Shown here: positions 55,101 through 64,000 of the stretch, piece after piece
How the letters are laid out: each line of letters opens with the position of its first letter
Position numbering within the stretch: position 1 is the stretch's first letter
Source of the DNA: Mantis religiosa
Taxonomy: Eukaryota > Arthropoda > Insecta > Mantodea > Mantidae
NCBI GenBank assembly: GCA_030765055.1
Contig: CM060953.1
Span: 69,819,316 to 69,883,315 of the forward strand
Direction: 5' to 3'
Length of the DNA stretch: 64,000 bases
The notes under the pieces: model-generated
What the model was told of the DNA's origin: nothing
The model's input: the letters and a program-made list of their open reading frames with translations, nothing else
Database searches by the model: none
Made by a program: the position numbers and the translations under genes

Positions 55101-55970
55101 GTAAGTGTAGAAACACTTAAAATGCTAGCTCTAGAAACAATTGAAACTTATTATCCACAAGACTCATGGCTACACATACATAGACGGCTCCCTATTTGAC
55201 AAAGAAAGTAATGCTGGAGCAGGAATACATAGTAAAATATTCAATTTTTACATCTGTTTGGGCACACTAGCAACCCACTATGATGGAGAATTAGAAGTAA
55301 TCAACACCTCGCTGAAACAACTCTTCAACCATGTGAACTCTCTCTAAAGCAGTGATTCTAAGCGATTCTAAATCAGCACTCCAAGCCCTATCCTCACTGT
55401 ACCCTAACAACAATAGAATACTTGAAATTTACAGTTCATTACGAATACTACAAGAACTAAAAAAAGAAATACACTTCCAGTGGATTCCATCCCACTGTGG
55501 AATTACAGGCAATGAAATAGCAGATTCCTTGGCAAAAAAAGGAACACAAATAAAACAAAGCTGCCAACAAAAAACCTCATTCCACACATCAAAACTACAT
55601 ATAAACAATAGAATCAACTTATTCTGGAAAGAATGCAAAGAAAAAAGTACCAACAAGCAATGGAAAATTCTACAAGGAAGTAAAAATCCCATCCCAGACT
55701 ACCCAAGAAGCAGTACTGTTGTCATCTTCCGACTGACTACTGGCCACAACTGTTTCGCCGCTCACCTACACAGGATTAATATTTTTGAATCCCCGACCTG
55801 CACACTGTGTAGGGACCCGAACTCATTGATGGATGGAGATCATCTGCTCCAGTGTAGTGTAGTGCCCTGACAAAAACAGATGGAGAACTGACAGCACAAC
55901 TAGTCACACAGGGAGCCCAGAAGGAAAATGGAAATTCTCCAACTCCATGAGCATGAGCAACCAACCAACC
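52144..55970 (+). mobile_element. RNase H-bearing non-LTR retrotransposon, 13-bp TSD
   Basis: Direct repeats atattccatttac (52131-52143 and 55971-55983) bracket a 3.8-kb element. The 3' end is not poly(A) but ends gagcaaccaaccaacc, a CAAC-type tandem tail. The protein order is endonuclease, RT, RNase H. No separate gag-like ORF precedes it, so it is either a single-ORF family or 5' truncated. The RNase H domain places it outside the Jockey clade, near the I/Ingi/Vingi group (inference). Confidence 0.9.
52193..55870 (+). pseudogene. Non-LTR polyprotein: endonuclease, RT, RNase H (decayed)
   Basis: Pieces in order: endonuclease VLQWNAEGF, DVLIIQEANV, VIVGDFNAHSTHWG, NPDLTII (52290-52950); RT KSPGPDKITGKMIKH (53640), RPISL in a shifted frame, VVAVYVDLKNAYNTL, GVPQGSVSS, CADDTEIW (54305-54330) and YKYLGITLDSKLSW; then RNase H YIDGSLFD, an E within YDGELE, LSDSKSALQAL and WIPSHCGITGNEIADSLAKK, ending in a CTLCRD/H-LLQC knuckle (55795-55860). 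At least six frameshifts or stops separate the pieces. The RT box reads CADD where YADD is usual. Confidence 0.92.
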
Positions 55971-55983
55971 ATATTCCATTTAC

Positions 55984-56174
55984 AACAGGTTATTAATTGA
56001 ATAGAAATGCTGTTACATATTGCATCATATTTTTGTTTTAAGGAAAAACACAATGGCAAAATCGATTTAGTCTTCCTGTGATTCTGAAGATAATGGGACT
56101 TAATATGTCCAGTGTTGGTGCTTAAAAGTCCAAGCACAAAATGAAATGGTTATGAGTGTTGAGGTGACTGTTGC

Positions 56175-56220
<46 letters not shown>

Positions 56221-56345
56221 TTTATTCATCATTTGATAATTCCAATGATTAAACAGGCTTCATCAGAGAAAGAAAAAAAGAACTTATAACTATACATTAT
56301 TACATAAAATTAATTATACATATTTACATATCACATTTACTTGTT
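55984..56345. other. Intergenic with (TAA)n microsatellite at 56174-56222
   Basis: About 16 aat/taa units, then AT-rich sequence that may be the tail of an unidentified retroelement. Confidence 0.6.
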
Positions 56346-57088
56346 GCAGACATGCTGCCATCTACACTACAGAGGTGGGCAAGAGATAGGCTTTGTAGAA
56401 CATAAATAAACGTATGAAAATAAACTATTGGTAAAAACATTTTGGCATGCGCAGTGTGCTGATTGCACTTTCTTTTGCTCAGGCACATGTTTCATTTGTT
56501 TCACAATTCCCATTTTCCCATGGGGATGCATATTAGTAGGGATAGCACTTTGTAGAATGGCTTTTCTGACTGTCAATTTGCCTGTGTCGTACTTCTGTTA
56601 ATAGTTATGGGAGTAATTCTCAGAACACCTAATTTATATACGTGAATAATTTGGGTTTTAAAATTGGCTCGAACACCGCCCTATTTCTCGGTGTGGCTGC
56701 AGTCGTATGGGGTAAAGTAACGGTAATGTTAAATAAGGTTGTCTGTAATCTGTGACGCCTGAAAGGCTAGAGTTGTAATATTTTTTTAATTAAATGCAAT
56801 TAGCCAGATTGTTGTATACTTGACAAAGAAAGTAGAGGGCAAACCTTTGCCAGAATCCTTTCTGCTGATTACTTCCAACCACATGGTCCTTATCACTTGA
56901 ATTTCTCCCCCTTTCCACAATTGTACCTAGACTCCACGGTGCAGTAGCAATGTTTACAATATTATGTTTGCAGAAGTTTTGTTGTAAGTGGAATACAGTT
57001 ATCCATAAAATAAGACCTGAAGCTTTCCTGGTGATGAATATGTTCGAGATCCTCTCGGGAAACAAGACGGGTGAAAAAAAGATAAGAA

Positions 57089-57129
57089 ATCGACGTCTCG
57101 GAAGAGTACATCTCTCCCATCCTCAGGAT
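57089..57129 (-). ncRNA. Hammerhead ribozyme-like relic
   Basis: Minus strand: stem I ATC/GAT, canonical core CTGAGGA (57126-57120), T, a 7-bp stem II GGGAGAG/CTCTTCC around ATGTA, GAGAC (one change from GAAAC), GTC without the usual two spacer bases. No PLE coding sequence was recognised beside it. Confidence 0.5.
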
Positions 57130-57179
57130 ATTTTAAGAAATGTTATAACCACAAAATGTAGCTGGATATAGCACAAATA

Positions 57180-60100
57180 TTAACAAAGACAAAACACTAT
57201 CAACACTCACATCACTGAACAAAAGACTGTTTGCAGTCAGGCCAGGTCAGGAGATGGCCAATGAAACGTAACTACTTAACTTGATGATCAAGCTGTACAG
57301 ATCTGTACTTCTTAAGCCAACAGATTTCCATTTTTAAGGTCGGTTTCCAAGAGGAGCTGAACTGAACATGAGCTTTCAGATCATTAACTCATTGTCCTTT
57401 CACCTGTTTCCTGAGATCTCGAACAATTATTCATGTTAGACAAATATGTTGAATTTTGTGATATTCGGAGAGTAGAAGGAATAAACTGTCAGATGTTATT
57501 CTATTTTGCTGTGAAATTTCACTTTTATTGTTAGTTGACTGCAAGTTCACACAAAACTTTCCTACAAAAGATATTTCTATGAAGTATACAGAACAATTAC
57601 AGGATGCTTGAACTTTACATTCTGCCTCAAAATCTGATATTAAACGTAATAGAATTAGGTCATAGATACATTCCTGTAAACAGAATTGACTTAAACCAGC
57701 AACTATTCCAAAAACTATTAATATTACATGAAGGAGTTATTGATCAACTATTATAAAATAGTATAGTATGCAATGCGACTATAATGGTAAAGTATATTAA
57801 GCGAGCAAAGCAAAGTGGGGTTAATAATACCTGCATTTTAATTACCATTATAGTCAAGTTTCATATGACTATGCTTGATCATGTATCTAAATTGAAGGTT
57901 TCATTTCGAAGTATTCATTCCTGGTGTTAGTGATGTTACAATCGTTATTCCTTTATCTAAATCAAGACATTATGCAGGCGCAGGAATACTGATTACTTTC
58001 CTATAAACAGCTAACGTGCAACACAGTTTAACCAAAAAGAAAGTATAGACAAACTGGAACAAATTGAATTTATTGAAATATCATTTGCAACTAATGCTAC
58101 TCATATGCAACTATTTCAAATATAGATTATTTATTGTACAAAGTGAAATGAATTTGAAGGAATAAACTTTTTTTGAATAGCTGAAGTAAAAAGTGAATCA
58201 ATGTTAATTTGTTACACTTTCAGTATTGTGTTTGAAATTTCAAATATATTTTGTACAGATTCTTCAACATATCCTTTTGCAACAGTTGTGGATTTCATAT
58301 TTTGATACAATTCTTCGAAATATACTAGGAATACATTTTCTGAAAACAAATTTATACCTTTTAAAATTCTCTAATCCATGAATTGTGAATACAATTCCGT
58401 GTACATCTATCTTGACTTTTGTGGCAACCAGTTATTGTAACATTGCGTGCTTTTGCCGTAATTTCTAGAGGTGCAAGTTCAATGTCACCATTACTAGTGT
58501 CAAACATTTTGACTTTTTTTCTAAACTGGCACTAGTACCATTGATGATCGAAACGAGAATAATCAATACTTGCACTTTCACAATGTTACGTTGCCACTTC
58601 TGATTGGTCGAATACCAATACTTTAATGAGACCCACTTAAGTACTGCTACCAGTCATAAATACTAATACATACATGGTCGAGCATAAAGAGTACTTTTCA
58701 TACTAGCCTAATACTGTTGTGCTAGAGATGACAAATCAGTTATTCTATGTGAGCTTTAATCAAACATTTTAAAAATGAATAACTCAGATGCAGTCATGTC
58801 TAGTGAAGCTCAAATAATGGGAGTTTTTTGCGCCATCAGTAGCATTATGGTATTAGAGCATAGGATCAGCTGAGCTAGACAGACAGCTAGGCAGATAAAA
58901 ATACACATTCCTGGCAGCAGTAGCTACTGGAAATGTGATTAATACTATATGTACGTGCTCCCTTGCTACTCACGGTGCAATTGCCTCGTGTTACTAACCA
59001 TTTACATGGGAGCATCCATTTAAAAGTTGGTGTTCTGTGATGGAACTGTAACTCTCTTCTACTCTTAATGACCAGTCCAGTGTACTGGTCATTTGCACTA
59101 TGTGGTTAGCAACTGGTAATTCATAGCTTGATTGGCACAACTGTGTTCATTACCTTAGAAGTTTTTGATTGGTGATTATGTACTTGCTTCAGTGCAAGTT
59201 ATGTTTGATTTTTGTTTTTTTCATTTATTTGTTACATTATTTTTCAGCTTTTCTTGTTAATTTTTCAAACATTACCTGAATCAAACAGCCAATTATTTTC
59301 TCGGCACTTATTTGTGACAAGTATCAATAAACCAACTACAAATAGTTTTGAGACTAATTTTGACATCCCTGTTACTAAATTCCTCCAAACACATATAGCC
59401 AATTATTTGTATATCTTATTTATATTGTTATTTGGCTTGAGTAAACAGTATTAATAACCTCAGTAGGTGAAACCAGCGATAAACAGTATATACATCTTTG
59501 GAATATAATGGATGGGTTGCAGAAGGGGAGGTTTCATACGGAAAACAACATGTATGATAAGCTGCCACACATAAAATGGCAATTTTATTTTTCGTTCTTC
59601 ATTCCACATGCACTTGTATGAAATACAGTACCTTAAGAATAAACCTTTTGTTTCTGGGGGAAGCACAAAGTTGCAGCACAACTAAGACAATAAAAATTGT
59701 TCTAGTCACATTTCATTACTCTTATCTACAACAAATCACACCTATAATCCCTCTTTGTGCCTAGGGGTCATTAAGATAAATGCGCGAAACACAAATAATA
59801 TTTAACAAAATTATGGTCTAAGAAAATCAATTTTATGCAAAAGCTACGTTCTCCAGGAGTCTGAATAGATCGGAGTGTTTTCGGAAATGCTCTTTTCCAA
59901 TAGATTCTTTTTCGTAAACACAACACAAAATGTGTGGAGTTTTACCACTCAGAGAAAAAACCTCTAGTGGGAAAGGCGCTTTCTGGGGCCACACACATTT
60001 GCAGCAAAGACCTGGAGTCTTTCACTGTGATCTATTCAGAGCCGGGCTTTGACTTCCCCCAACATCCGACTGGTCCCCAAATGTCCGACACATTTTGCTT

Positions 60101-60340
60101 CGTACACCAGGGGACTGAAGTAGTACCATCATTATTAAGTATATACCATGCCAAATTTGCACAAGCATATATGCCACCCCTAGTTTACATTAATAAAAAG
60201 GTAAATCCACAGACGCAGACAACAATCACATCAAAATATATACAAATTATTTATAAAACATTTTGTAGTTTTTTATATAAAAACAAGGATTCAATGTTTA
60301 CAATTCTATACTGCTAATTACACATTAACAAAGGGAAGAA
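57180..60340. other. Intergenic, including presumed MAT 3' UTR
   Basis: 59299-59352 is the partner of the repeat at 3641-3690. The part nearest 60616 should include the MAT 3' UTR (minus strand), but its end was not located. No other gene was recognised. Confidence 0.45.
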
Positions 60341-60616
60341 ATTAACAGAGGACAAAATACTCGTGCAAATGGCATAATATTACCCAAAAGTCGAGGTTCA
60401 GAATACCTAAAACTGAACAAGCTGAGACTTCATCATCTCTTAGCTTGCTTACTCTTACATTATTTCCTGTGTAATTTACATTTAACATGTATTGTCCTAT
60501 ACTGTTATGTACACAAATCAACACTACAGCAAATAAAAGTTTACTGTCATCACAGTATGGAGAAAAGAGGACAGGACAAAGAAATGGACAAATAATTAAC
60601 TGTAACTTTCCATTCA

Positions 60617-60719
60617 TCAAACGATTAGTTTTTTGGGCTGCTCCCATGGAAAGATATCTCGTCCAAAATGACCATAAGTACTAGTTTGCTGATAAATAGG
60701 ATTGCGCAGATTAAGCTCC
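60617..60719 (-). CDS. S-adenosylmethionine synthase, last coding exon
   Basis: Acceptor tttgtttcag, then 103 nt ending TGA at 60619-60617. It encodes ELNLRNPIYQQTSTYGHFGR and then DIFPWEQPKKLIV, the C-terminus of animal MAT (compare KPIYQRTAAYGHFGRDxFPWExPKKL). The first base completes an Arg codon from the preceding exon. The enzyme makes S-adenosylmethionine from methionine and ATP in the cytosol. All other exons lie beyond the right edge, since none is visible at 60.7-64 kb. Drosophila calls the gene Sam-S and vertebrates MAT1A/MAT2A; which name applies is open. Confidence 0.93.
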
Positions 60720-61685
60720 CTGAAACAAACAGAAGTACAAAATTCTTATTCAAATGTCAGTGCAGCATTATGTTTAATTTATGCATAGTTTGACTCATTG
60801 CCATTGACCAAATGCAACATTCTTATCTGCTGAGGTCCTAGTAAAAGCAGCTAAAATGCAACCATAACAAAAATACCAATACAATTTTCCAACAATAACC
60901 TGCAGTTCCTTTTGGTCTTTCTTTGGATGGAATGTGTGACAACTTTAGAAAAGAAATAGGGAATAAGATCAAAATTGAACAAACATATAAAGTTTGTTAT
61001 ACTGGTAACTTAGTAAGAGCTCACAGATATTCCCTTCTGGGACTAAACCAGGTTGTAAAACTATAAACCTAAGTTCATTCAATATTTACATTACTATTTC
61101 TTACATATAAAATTTAACCTTGGGGTTTCTTTAATTTTGGCAACAGAATTCTTTTGAGTGCTTTGAATACATTGCAATTTGATTCACTCAGTTCTAGAGA
61201 ATCTGATATCATCAGTAGGCAAATTAATTTTTCTTGCAGCAAACTAATGTCATTTTAGAAAGAATGTGAACTGGATATAAGGTTTAACTGAAAATGTTAA
61301 ACTGATTTATGTTAACTTCTAAAACATATGATTCAATTATTTTTCAATTAGAAATATAGAATAACAAGTAAGAGCGAAAAGTTCTTGGCATATCAATTAA
61401 CAAATCACTTTCCACAATTCAGATTAAGTAACACAAGAGCATTGATTCAAGAAAGTCATTAGGATTTATTCATTAACGTTGGCAATATTCTATAATCTTC
61501 AAACAGTTTATTGCAAATAAATAAAATGTACAATGCAAGATAGTAACCCACCTTGACAACCCAGAATTTATGTTCTTCCATTAATTATTTATGATAATTT
61601 AAAATTTATAAGGATTACAATGTCATTTGTATTTATACTTGGACTGGATGCTGTAGCAGCAAAATAAAGTTTTAACCCTTTTTCA
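60720..61685. other. MAT intron, no further exon seen
   Basis: AT-rich; nothing identified. Confidence 0.5.
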
Positions 61686-61689
61686 TATA

Positions 61690-62160
61690 AATTTGCTGTT
61701 TTTAATAGTTTGATTTATAGATTAATAAATATATCCCTGAATAAAGAAGAATTCAATAAAGAATATAAACATAGTATTAATACTGCTTTAATGGTTTTAA
61801 TAAACACTATACAAAAAAATCGAAAATTTTAAATATCAAAAAACTGATTTCTACCCTTAAAAAATAAAACTTTAGTTCCTCAAAATAGAGTTAAAAATTT
61901 ACTACATTTTTCTAAAAAAGATAAAATTCCTAATAAAAAATCTGGTATTAAACAAACTGATAAATTGGCCGTAGCAGATTATTTTTGGTCATTTAACAAT
62001 GAAATAAATCCTGAAGTTAAATTATTAAAATAATTAAATGGTCCGGTAGATTTAATAGTTTGGGAAAAGATATTTATTTTAAAAAATAAACATTACGTAA
62101 TGCACTTTGAAATACCAGCAGTTGATTCTGCTTTTAGGTTTGTTTTCTTTTCAGATGTTG
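61690..62160 (+). pseudogene. PLE relic with deleted GIY-YIG core
   Basis: Plus-strand NPFSYKFAVFNSL (first residues overlap a stop-rich start), INIPLNKEEFNKEYKHSINTA, then FSKKDKIPNKKSGI, after which the YIG part is missing and VADYFWSFNNEINPEVKLLK and VDLIVWEKIFILKNKHYV follow. Stops at two points. It is distinctly AT-rich and divergent from the other PLEs in the window. A 60-bp segment to its right (62300-62370) also occurs at 29.4 kb. Confidence 0.8.
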
Positions 62161-62689
62161 GTGATACAGAAAAAACATAACATGGTAACTGGAATCCTTG
62201 ACAACAGTTTATTTGTGGACTGAAGATACAAACAATCTGTGAAATCGATCTTCATTAGAAAGAAGTATTAACACCAATTTCTTAAGATAAGTGAAGCCTT
62301 TGTAACAAATATTTATATTTGTGTAATATTTATTGCTTCACTGTAGCTAGCTTCATTTTCTACGTAACCTAATCAAAGTCCTAGATTTTGTGTAATTTAA
62401 TGTACACCATTCCTCTGTAACTCATTCAATATTTTAATCTATCCTTTTCACTATATTGCATCAGCACACAATGCTGCACAAATCAAGCAAGAAAAATTAT
62501 GAAATAGAAAGTGCTTTAGGCTGGCAAGTGATACCATCAAGGAAGTCCAGCAGCATTGACGTGGCATGACAGTAACTTTTAGCACAGCTGGTAGAAGAGG
62601 ATGCCCTGTTCTCTGTAATTAGCAGATGCTCACTCCTTTAATGATACTAATATTGCTCAGCAAAAGCATGCTAGCATTATAGTTAATTA

Positions 62690-63166
62690 CAACAAAGGAA
62701 ATTAATCCACAAAACTTGATATGTCCACAATATTACTTTGGCCCTGCAGAACAAATTCAGTGTACAACACCTTTTGAAATCACATAATACAAAAGAGAAA
62801 CCCACAGACAGCACCGCAAGTGTATATCGGATAATTTGCAAAGGCTGTGACAACTTTTACACTGGCAAACCAAAAAGGAATTTGAACATTAGACTTAAAG
62901 AGCATTTCAGGAACAGTAGTGTACCATTTTTTGCTACAATGCACAAAACCCTAAAATAATTCAAAAACTACCAAGAAAATCAGCTGTTGCCATCTTTCAT
63001 TCCATAACTGGACATTATTGTCTGAATAAACCATCTTTATAGGGAGATTATTAAACGCGCGCACACACACACTATTTTTGGAATGAGAATTGTGATAAAG
63101 AACAAGAAATCCATTTATTAAAAACTGCTCAGGGTTCAACTACATCAACCACGTGAGAAAAGATAT
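62690..63166 (+). pseudogene. PLE GIY-YIG relic cut by an LTR retrotransposon
   Basis: The frame from 62738 gives VYRIICKGCDNFYTGKPKRN and LNIRLKEHFRNSS (GIY-YIG with the Cys pair). Later frames give KSAVAIFHSITGH, FWNENCDKEQEIHLLKTAQG and a final EKI at 63166, exactly where the LTR begins. The usual continuation (YIEKHKN-type block) is missing because of that insertion. Confidence 0.78.
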
Positions 63167-63742
63167 TGTAACGGGAGCGCTGAAACACCCTGTGAAAGCA
63201 GCTGGCAGCAGAAGGCAGGGGAGGTTCGGTTAGCCACACCTCCTCCTCGTTCGTCTTGTAGTGGTGACAGGCTGTGGTCAGGGAAAAAACATGACTGTGT
63301 CGCCTGTTTTCTCTACACCTGTTTCTCGATCTTTCTGTTACTAGAACAATCCGGTAAACACCAGAAGGCGGGATATTCCGATATAAAGAGGGTTACAGAC
63401 AGACGGAGTTAGTTAGTCAGTTGTTGGTTGAGTTGGTCAATCAGTTGGTTAGTGTGTGTGAGTGAGGACAGTTCTTGGTGTAAGAAGGCAGTGTTAGTCG
63501 GTGACGTGTTAATGAACGAAAGGGTTGTGCAGCGGAAGACTGTACGAACTGTGAATGTGTACCGGAGCTTATGTAATCGCGAGTAAAAGTGAAGTTGTAA
63601 CGGACGAACTGGTAAATTGTAATTGTGTGCAGCAAGTAATTCTGTGTAATTGGCAAGTGTTAAACTGTAAGTCGGTGGAAATAAAGAACATTTTTTGGGT
63701 GGTGTAATTGGACTTTTTATTCCACGAACCCACAAAGTCACA
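63167..63742 (+). mobile_element. 5' LTR of an LTR retrotransposon
   Basis: Begins TGTAACGGG and ends GTCACA, with imperfect inverted termini. It has a TATA-like gatataaagag at 63380, a polyadenylation-like aataaag at 63681 and a tRNA-type PBS right after. It is 576 bp long. The element continues past the right edge, so the 3' LTR and TSD cannot be seen. Type Ty3/Gypsy is probable from this layout but unproven. Confidence 0.82.
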
Positions 63743-63743
63743 C

Positions 63744-63761
63744 TGGTGTCAGAAGTGGGAT
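63744..63761 (+). promoter_or_regulatory. Primer binding site, tRNA-Leu type
   Basis: tggtgtcagaagtgggat lies one base after the LTR. Its sequence is what the complement of the 3' end of a tRNA-Leu would give. Confidence 0.7.
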
Positions 63762-63786
63762 AACAACATCACCGAACATTACAACG

Positions 63787-64000
63787 ATGGAGGCGGCATT
63801 AGAAAAGATTTTAGCGGAACTGGAAGAAATGAAGACGGCCAACGACAACCTCACCGCCGAGTTGAAACAAATGAAGACGGCCAACGACAACCTCACCGCC
63901 GAGTTGAAACAAATGAAGACGGCAAATGAAAACCTCGCTGCAAAAACAGAAACGGCTAACAACAACTTGGCCACGACAATGACCTCAAAGATGGCCGAAC
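63787..64000 (+). CDS. Start of LTR-retrotransposon gag, coiled coil
   Basis: ATG at 63787 opens a frame that runs off the window (71 codons seen): MEAALEKILAELEE, then tandem 14-residue units MKTANDNLTAELKQ (42-nt repeats at 63829-63870 and 63871-63912, and a diverging third). The heptad-like pattern predicts a coiled coil, probably for capsid-protein self-association. No further domain is visible before the edge. Confidence 0.8.
   Translation, partial: MEAALEKILAELEEMKTANDNLTAELKQMKTANDNLTAELKQMKTANENLAAKTETANNNLATTMTSKMAE

Noticed and set aside
57040..57075. CGAGA/TCTCG hairpin followed by GAAAC on the plus strand
   Set aside because: The CTGGTGA-like core is about ten bases too far from the hairpin; the minus-strand motif nearby fits much better.
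59934..60317. 127-codon frame just left of the MAT exon
   Set aside because: It is on the strand opposite MAT, in its likely 3' UTR, with no domain or splice context.
3941..60719. Functional linkage of METAP1 and MAT as a methionine gene cluster
   Set aside because: They are two separate housekeeping genes 29 kb apart; adjacency alone is not evidence of a cluster.
1..64000. CRISPR arrays, operons, riboswitches or phage modules
   Set aside because: The sequence is clearly eukaryotic; the direct repeats are TSDs, SINEs or microsatellites.

Overview
This is a window of eukaryotic nuclear DNA, most likely from an arthropod with a large, repeat-rich genome (probably an insect; the species cannot be named). 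The evidence is a spliced gene with GT/AG introns up to about 8 kb, AT-rich spacers, tRNA-derived SINEs, mariner relics of insect type, Penelope-like elements, Jockey-type and RNase H-bearing non-LTR retrotransposons, and microsatellites. There are no operons and no prokaryotic signals.

Two host genes are visible, both on the minus strand. METAP1 (methionine aminopeptidase 1) has its first six coding exons at 31269-31150, 30947-30896, 25444-25376, 18573-18398, 12980-12758 and 4072-3941. These give about 257 codons in correct phase, and the rest of the gene lies beyond the left edge. The last coding exon of S-adenosylmethionine synthase (MAT) is at 60719-60617, and the rest of that gene lies beyond the right edge. 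Nearly everything else is transposon sequence inside METAP1 introns (3.9-31.3 kb), between the genes (31.3-60.6 kb) or in a MAT intron (60.7-64 kb).

The most distinctive content is a set of Penelope-like elements (PLEs) and short derivatives that carry hammerhead-ribozyme-like motifs. At 7264-10689 two nearly identical 503-residue RT/GIY-YIG ORFs lie head to head in arms of about 1.65 kb, bounded by a 12-bp target-site duplication (TSD). The same outer structure and 12-bp TSD recur at 2576-2741, 4240-5749, 20625-20777 and 21448-21646. Two palindromic hammerhead dimers (4763-5023 and 22372-22623) have inserted into other PLE copies. In all, at least eleven hammerhead-like units share one layout: short stem I, a 7-nt core, usually an extra U, a 5-7 bp stem II, GAAAC, two bases, then GUC or GUU. 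Several keep canonical cores (CUGACGA, CUGAGGA). The youngest family carries a diverged core (CCGUAGA) that also encodes the C-terminus of its ORF.

Region by region: 0-4 kb, hAT-like relic, PLE derivative, METAP1 exon 6. 4-11 kb, PLE cluster. 12-25 kb, METAP1 exons 5, 4 and 3 among mariner, SINE, BEL/Pao and PLE debris. 26-31 kb, SINEs, mariner and hAT relics, METAP1 exons 2 and 1. 32-36 kb, SINEs, a MITE and transposase fragments. 36.6-42.4 kb, a Tc1-like relic split by a complete 4.9-kb Jockey-type element with a 14-bp TSD. 43-52 kb, SINEs, microsatellites, mariner and hAT relics, and an unnamed repeated protein family. 52.1-56 kb, a decayed RNase H-bearing non-LTR element with a 13-bp TSD and a CAAC-type tail. 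57-64 kb, a hammerhead relic, the MAT terminal exon, two PLE relics, and the 5' LTR and gag start of an LTR retrotransposon that runs off the right edge.

The nested insertions give a relative chronology: a Tc1-like element was broken by a mariner in one copy and by a Jockey element in another, and old PLEs were broken by hammerhead palindromes and by an LTR element.
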